In this document: positions 23,393 to 25,222 of the stretch, in pieces
Layout of the letters: every line of letters begins with the position of its first letter
Numbering within the stretch: position 1 is the stretch's first letter
Translations under genes and position numbers: made by a program
NCBI GenBank assembly: GCA_964501915.1
Contig: CAZCVP010000117.1
Location: 1 to 25,222, forward strand
Length of the DNA stretch: 25,222 nucleotides
Source of the DNA: CAYFPX01 sp964501915
GTDB taxonomy: Bacteria > Myxococcota_A > UBA796 > CAJQPC01
Direction: 5' to 3'
Notes under the pieces: generated by a model
What the model was told of the DNA's origin: nothing
Seen by the model: the letters and a program-made list of their open reading frames with translations, nothing else
The model's database searches: none

Positions 23393-25222
23393 ATGTCGGG
23401 GCAGCCAACGAGCGGGCACGGACTTCGAAGGTCCCGGTTCGCCCTGGCCTGGCTGGCAGCGCTCCTGGTGGCCGGCGCGGCCCAGGCCGGCGCCGAGACC
23501 GAGAAGATCAAGAAGCTCCACGACCGCGGCAAGCTGGAGCGTGCCACCTCGCTCTGTGCCCAGCTCGAGGCCTCGGCGAGCTCCGAGTTCGTCTTCGCCA
23601 GGGACACCTGCGCCCAGGTCGCCCTGGATGTCCTGAGCCTGGACAACCCCAGCGGCCTGAGCCAGGACCAGCTCGACGCCCACGCCGATCGCTGGGAGGG
23701 CACCCCCGCCGGGGACACCTCCCACGAGCAGGCCGCCCGGATCGCGCTGGCGGCCGCGGGTCAGAGCCTCGAGAAGCTCAACCAGGTCACCTGGACCTAC
23801 CAGCGCACCCAGGCGGCCACCGAGGCCCAGACCCGCATCTGGCAGATCGCCTTCGACCGGGCCCGCCTGCTCGCCAGCCCCGAGGCCTACGCCGAGTTCC
23901 GCCAGAAGTACCCCGGCGCCCCCCAACGCCGGGAGGCGCGGGAGCTGGAGCAGGAGGCCGCCTTCGACCGGGCGATGGCGGAGGGCACCTCCGAGGCGAT
24001 GCGGGTGTTCGTGGCCGCCTACCCGGAGTCCCCCGAGGTCGACCGCGCCAAGAAGCTGGAGATGGACTACGCCTTCCATGAGGCGGGCAAGACCGGGACC
24101 TCAGAGGCCTGGCACACCCTCTACAAGCAGTTCGTGGCCCATCCGCGGCGCCACGAGATCCAGGCCCGCTGGTACGCGACCACCCTCGCCGAGGTCGAGA
24201 CCCGCGGTGTGGCCCCGCTGCTGCTCTACTCGGCGGTCCATCCCTCCGACGCCGCCGCTCACACCGCCCTGGAGGCTGCGGTGGTGACGTCGGTCTCGGC
24301 CCGCATGATCGGCGGACACCCGGACCACCCGGGCTGGGACCTCCCGCGGGAGGGTGAGGCCGCGGTTCCCCGGGTCTCCCAGCTCTCGGCGGTGGTCGAG
24401 GTCCGCTTCCCCTACGTCTCCAACCACAGCCCCGAAGTCCACGTCTTCGCCGAGAAAGGTGCCGTCCGCAAGTCCATCCAGCAGCACCTCCAGGACCTCT
24501 TCAAGCTGGACCGGGACCAGGCCGCCGAGATGGCGATCCAGTGGCGCTCCCCGGAGGAGGGCCTGTGGCGCGGTCGCCTGCCCCTCGGCCTCTGCCAGCC
24601 CAGGGGCGTGCGCTTCATCGTGGAGGTGAAGCTGATGGGAGAGACCATCCGCTTCTCCTTCCGCTCCGACACGCCCTGCGCCGACTGGTGGGTCCCGATG
24701 GTGGTGTGGAACGGCTCCGCTCGGAGGGGCGGGGCGAAGTCCATCGGTGCCTGGTCCCAGGCCGCCGGGGAGCTGCCGCCCCTTCCCCCGAGAGACGCCT
24801 GGTGGACGGGCCACCGCTTCGAGCACACCCCTCCGAGGGGGGCCGGGACCGTGGTGACCTGGCCCGACGGCACCCGCTACTGGCGGCCGGGCAGCGCCGG
24901 TCGCGACGGGCGCGCCATCGAGGACCTGCTGATCCTGCCCTCGTTCGCAGCGCCTGGCTTCGAGCTGGGGCCCCAGAGCGGCGTGAACGTGCTGCGGCTG
25001 CCCGGCGGGGACCGGGTCGAGGTCGCCGCCGGACTCGACCTGCAGCACCACGTCTGGCTGGCGGCCACCAAGCCGCCCGGCCAGGGACGCGCCTCGGGCG
25101 AGCTGCCCGCCCGCCTGACCTGGGTGAGGGACGAAGCCTCGGGCGCGGCGGCCAACGTGCCACCGGAGGAGGGCTCGCTCCTGGAGCTGCGCTTCCCGAC
25201 CACCGCAAGGTCGGCCATGGTC
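23393..25222 (+). CDS. Large exported repeat protein, 3' end outside the window
   Basis: 610 codons are open from ATG 23393 to the window edge, with consistent codon bias throughout. A signal peptide (RRSRFALAWLAALLVAGAAQA, in parts, cut before GAE at about residue 33) is followed by a charged helical region. Residues about 150-270 hold at least three related helical repeats of roughly 35-45 residues, each with an aromatic-FxxxYP.(S/A)P or FVAHPRR turn: AYAEFRQKYPGAPQRREAREL, AMRVFVAAYPESPEVDRAKKL, AWHTLYKQFVAHPRRHEIQAR (the last two read in parts). From about 320 on it becomes beta-rich with many Trp (LSAVVEVRFPYVS, WRSPEEGLWRGRLPLG, DTPCADWWVPMVVWNG). It is likely a periplasmic or outer-surface protein. 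No family recognised and the C-terminus is not seen. Confidence 0.8.
   Translation, partial: MSGQPTSGHGLRRSRFALAWLAALLVAGAAQAGAETEKIKKLHDRGKLERATSLCAQLEASASSEFVFARDTCAQVALDVLSLDNPSGLSQDQLDAHADRWEGTPAGDTSHEQAARIALAAAGQSLEKLNQVTWTYQRTQAATEAQTRIWQIAFDRARLLASPEAYAEFRQKYPGAPQRREARELEQEAAFDRAMAEGTSEAMRVFVAAYPESPEVDRAKKLEMDYAFHEAGKTGTSEAWHTLYKQFVAHPRRHEIQARWYATTLAEVETRGVAPLLLYSAVHPSDAAAHTALEAAVVTSVSARMIGGHPDHPGWDLPREGEAAVPRVSQLSAVVEVRFPYVSNHSPEVHVFAEKGAVRKSIQQHLQDLFKLDRDQAAEMAIQWRSPEEGLWRGRLPLGLCQPRGVRFIVEVKLMGETIRFSFRSDTPCADWWVPMVVWNGSARRGGAKSIGAWSQAAGELPPLPPRDAWWTGHRFEHTPPRGAGTVVTWPDGTRYWRPGSAGRDGRAIEDLLILPSFAAPGFELGPQSGVNVLRLPGGDRVEVAAGLDLQHHVWLAATKPPGQGRASGELPARLTWVRDEASGAAANVPPEEGSLLELRFPTTARSAMV

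Overview
The window is very GC-rich with strong G/C preference at third codon positions. It carries several hallmarks of Myxococcota (Deltaproteobacteria sensu lato): short lipoproteins with Asp/Asn/Cys-rich MopE-type metal-binding motifs, a CotH-kinase lipoprotein, a Cys-TM-Arg C-terminal sorting signal of MYXO-CTERM style, and a probable relic of an HNH endonuclease family that is multicopy in such genomes. No tRNA, rRNA, CRISPR array or intact insertion sequence is visible. Genus cannot be fixed from sequence alone.

Layout. 1-1464 (minus): a MopE-motif/beta-helix lipoprotein gene whose 3' half is lost and runs into a decayed HNH-type relic. 1516-5192 (minus): a multidomain CotH-kinase lipoprotein and a NADPH oxidase strikingly like eukaryotic NOX2. 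5240-7089 (minus): a three-gene unit (small membrane protein, short radical SAM protein, PadR repressor) behind a promoter with a 22-bp palindrome. 7141-7380: an orphan 79-codon reading frame. 7385-9688 (minus): glnS with a GatB/YqeY tail. 9860-11383 (plus): a VWA lipoprotein. 11402-14729 (minus): an uncharacterised Cys-rich protein, a cyclic-2,3-diphosphoglycerate-synthetase-like P-loop protein and a helical-repeat protein. 14875-17361 (minus): a purple-acid-phosphatase-like lipoprotein and a geranylgeranyl-reductase-type flavoprotein. 17436-19202 (plus): a MopE/FG-GAP seven-bladed propeller protein. 19207-21284 (minus): a CHAD protein and an MFS transporter. 21337-25222 (plus): four small to large exported proteins, the second cut by an in-frame amber codon and the last running off the window.

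How it fits together. Apart from glnS and a few cytoplasmic enzymes, the region is devoted to the cell envelope: at least seven predicted lipoproteins or exported proteins. No single pathway links them. The most coherent hidden layer is regulatory. Three genes carry sigma-54-type -24/-12 elements (upstream of 9860, 14729 and 21854). Five genes carry a TANNNT -10 box only 5-7 nt before the start codon, implying leaderless mRNAs, and twice that box reuses the stop codon TAG of the preceding gene. One operon has a TTGACA promoter overlapped by a palindromic operator that the PadR protein it encodes could bind. The best candidates for something undescribed are these regulatory patterns, the NOX2-like oxidase, the amber-split surface protein, and the MopE gene fused to an HNH relic. 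All family calls come from reading motifs and recalling families; no database search was run.
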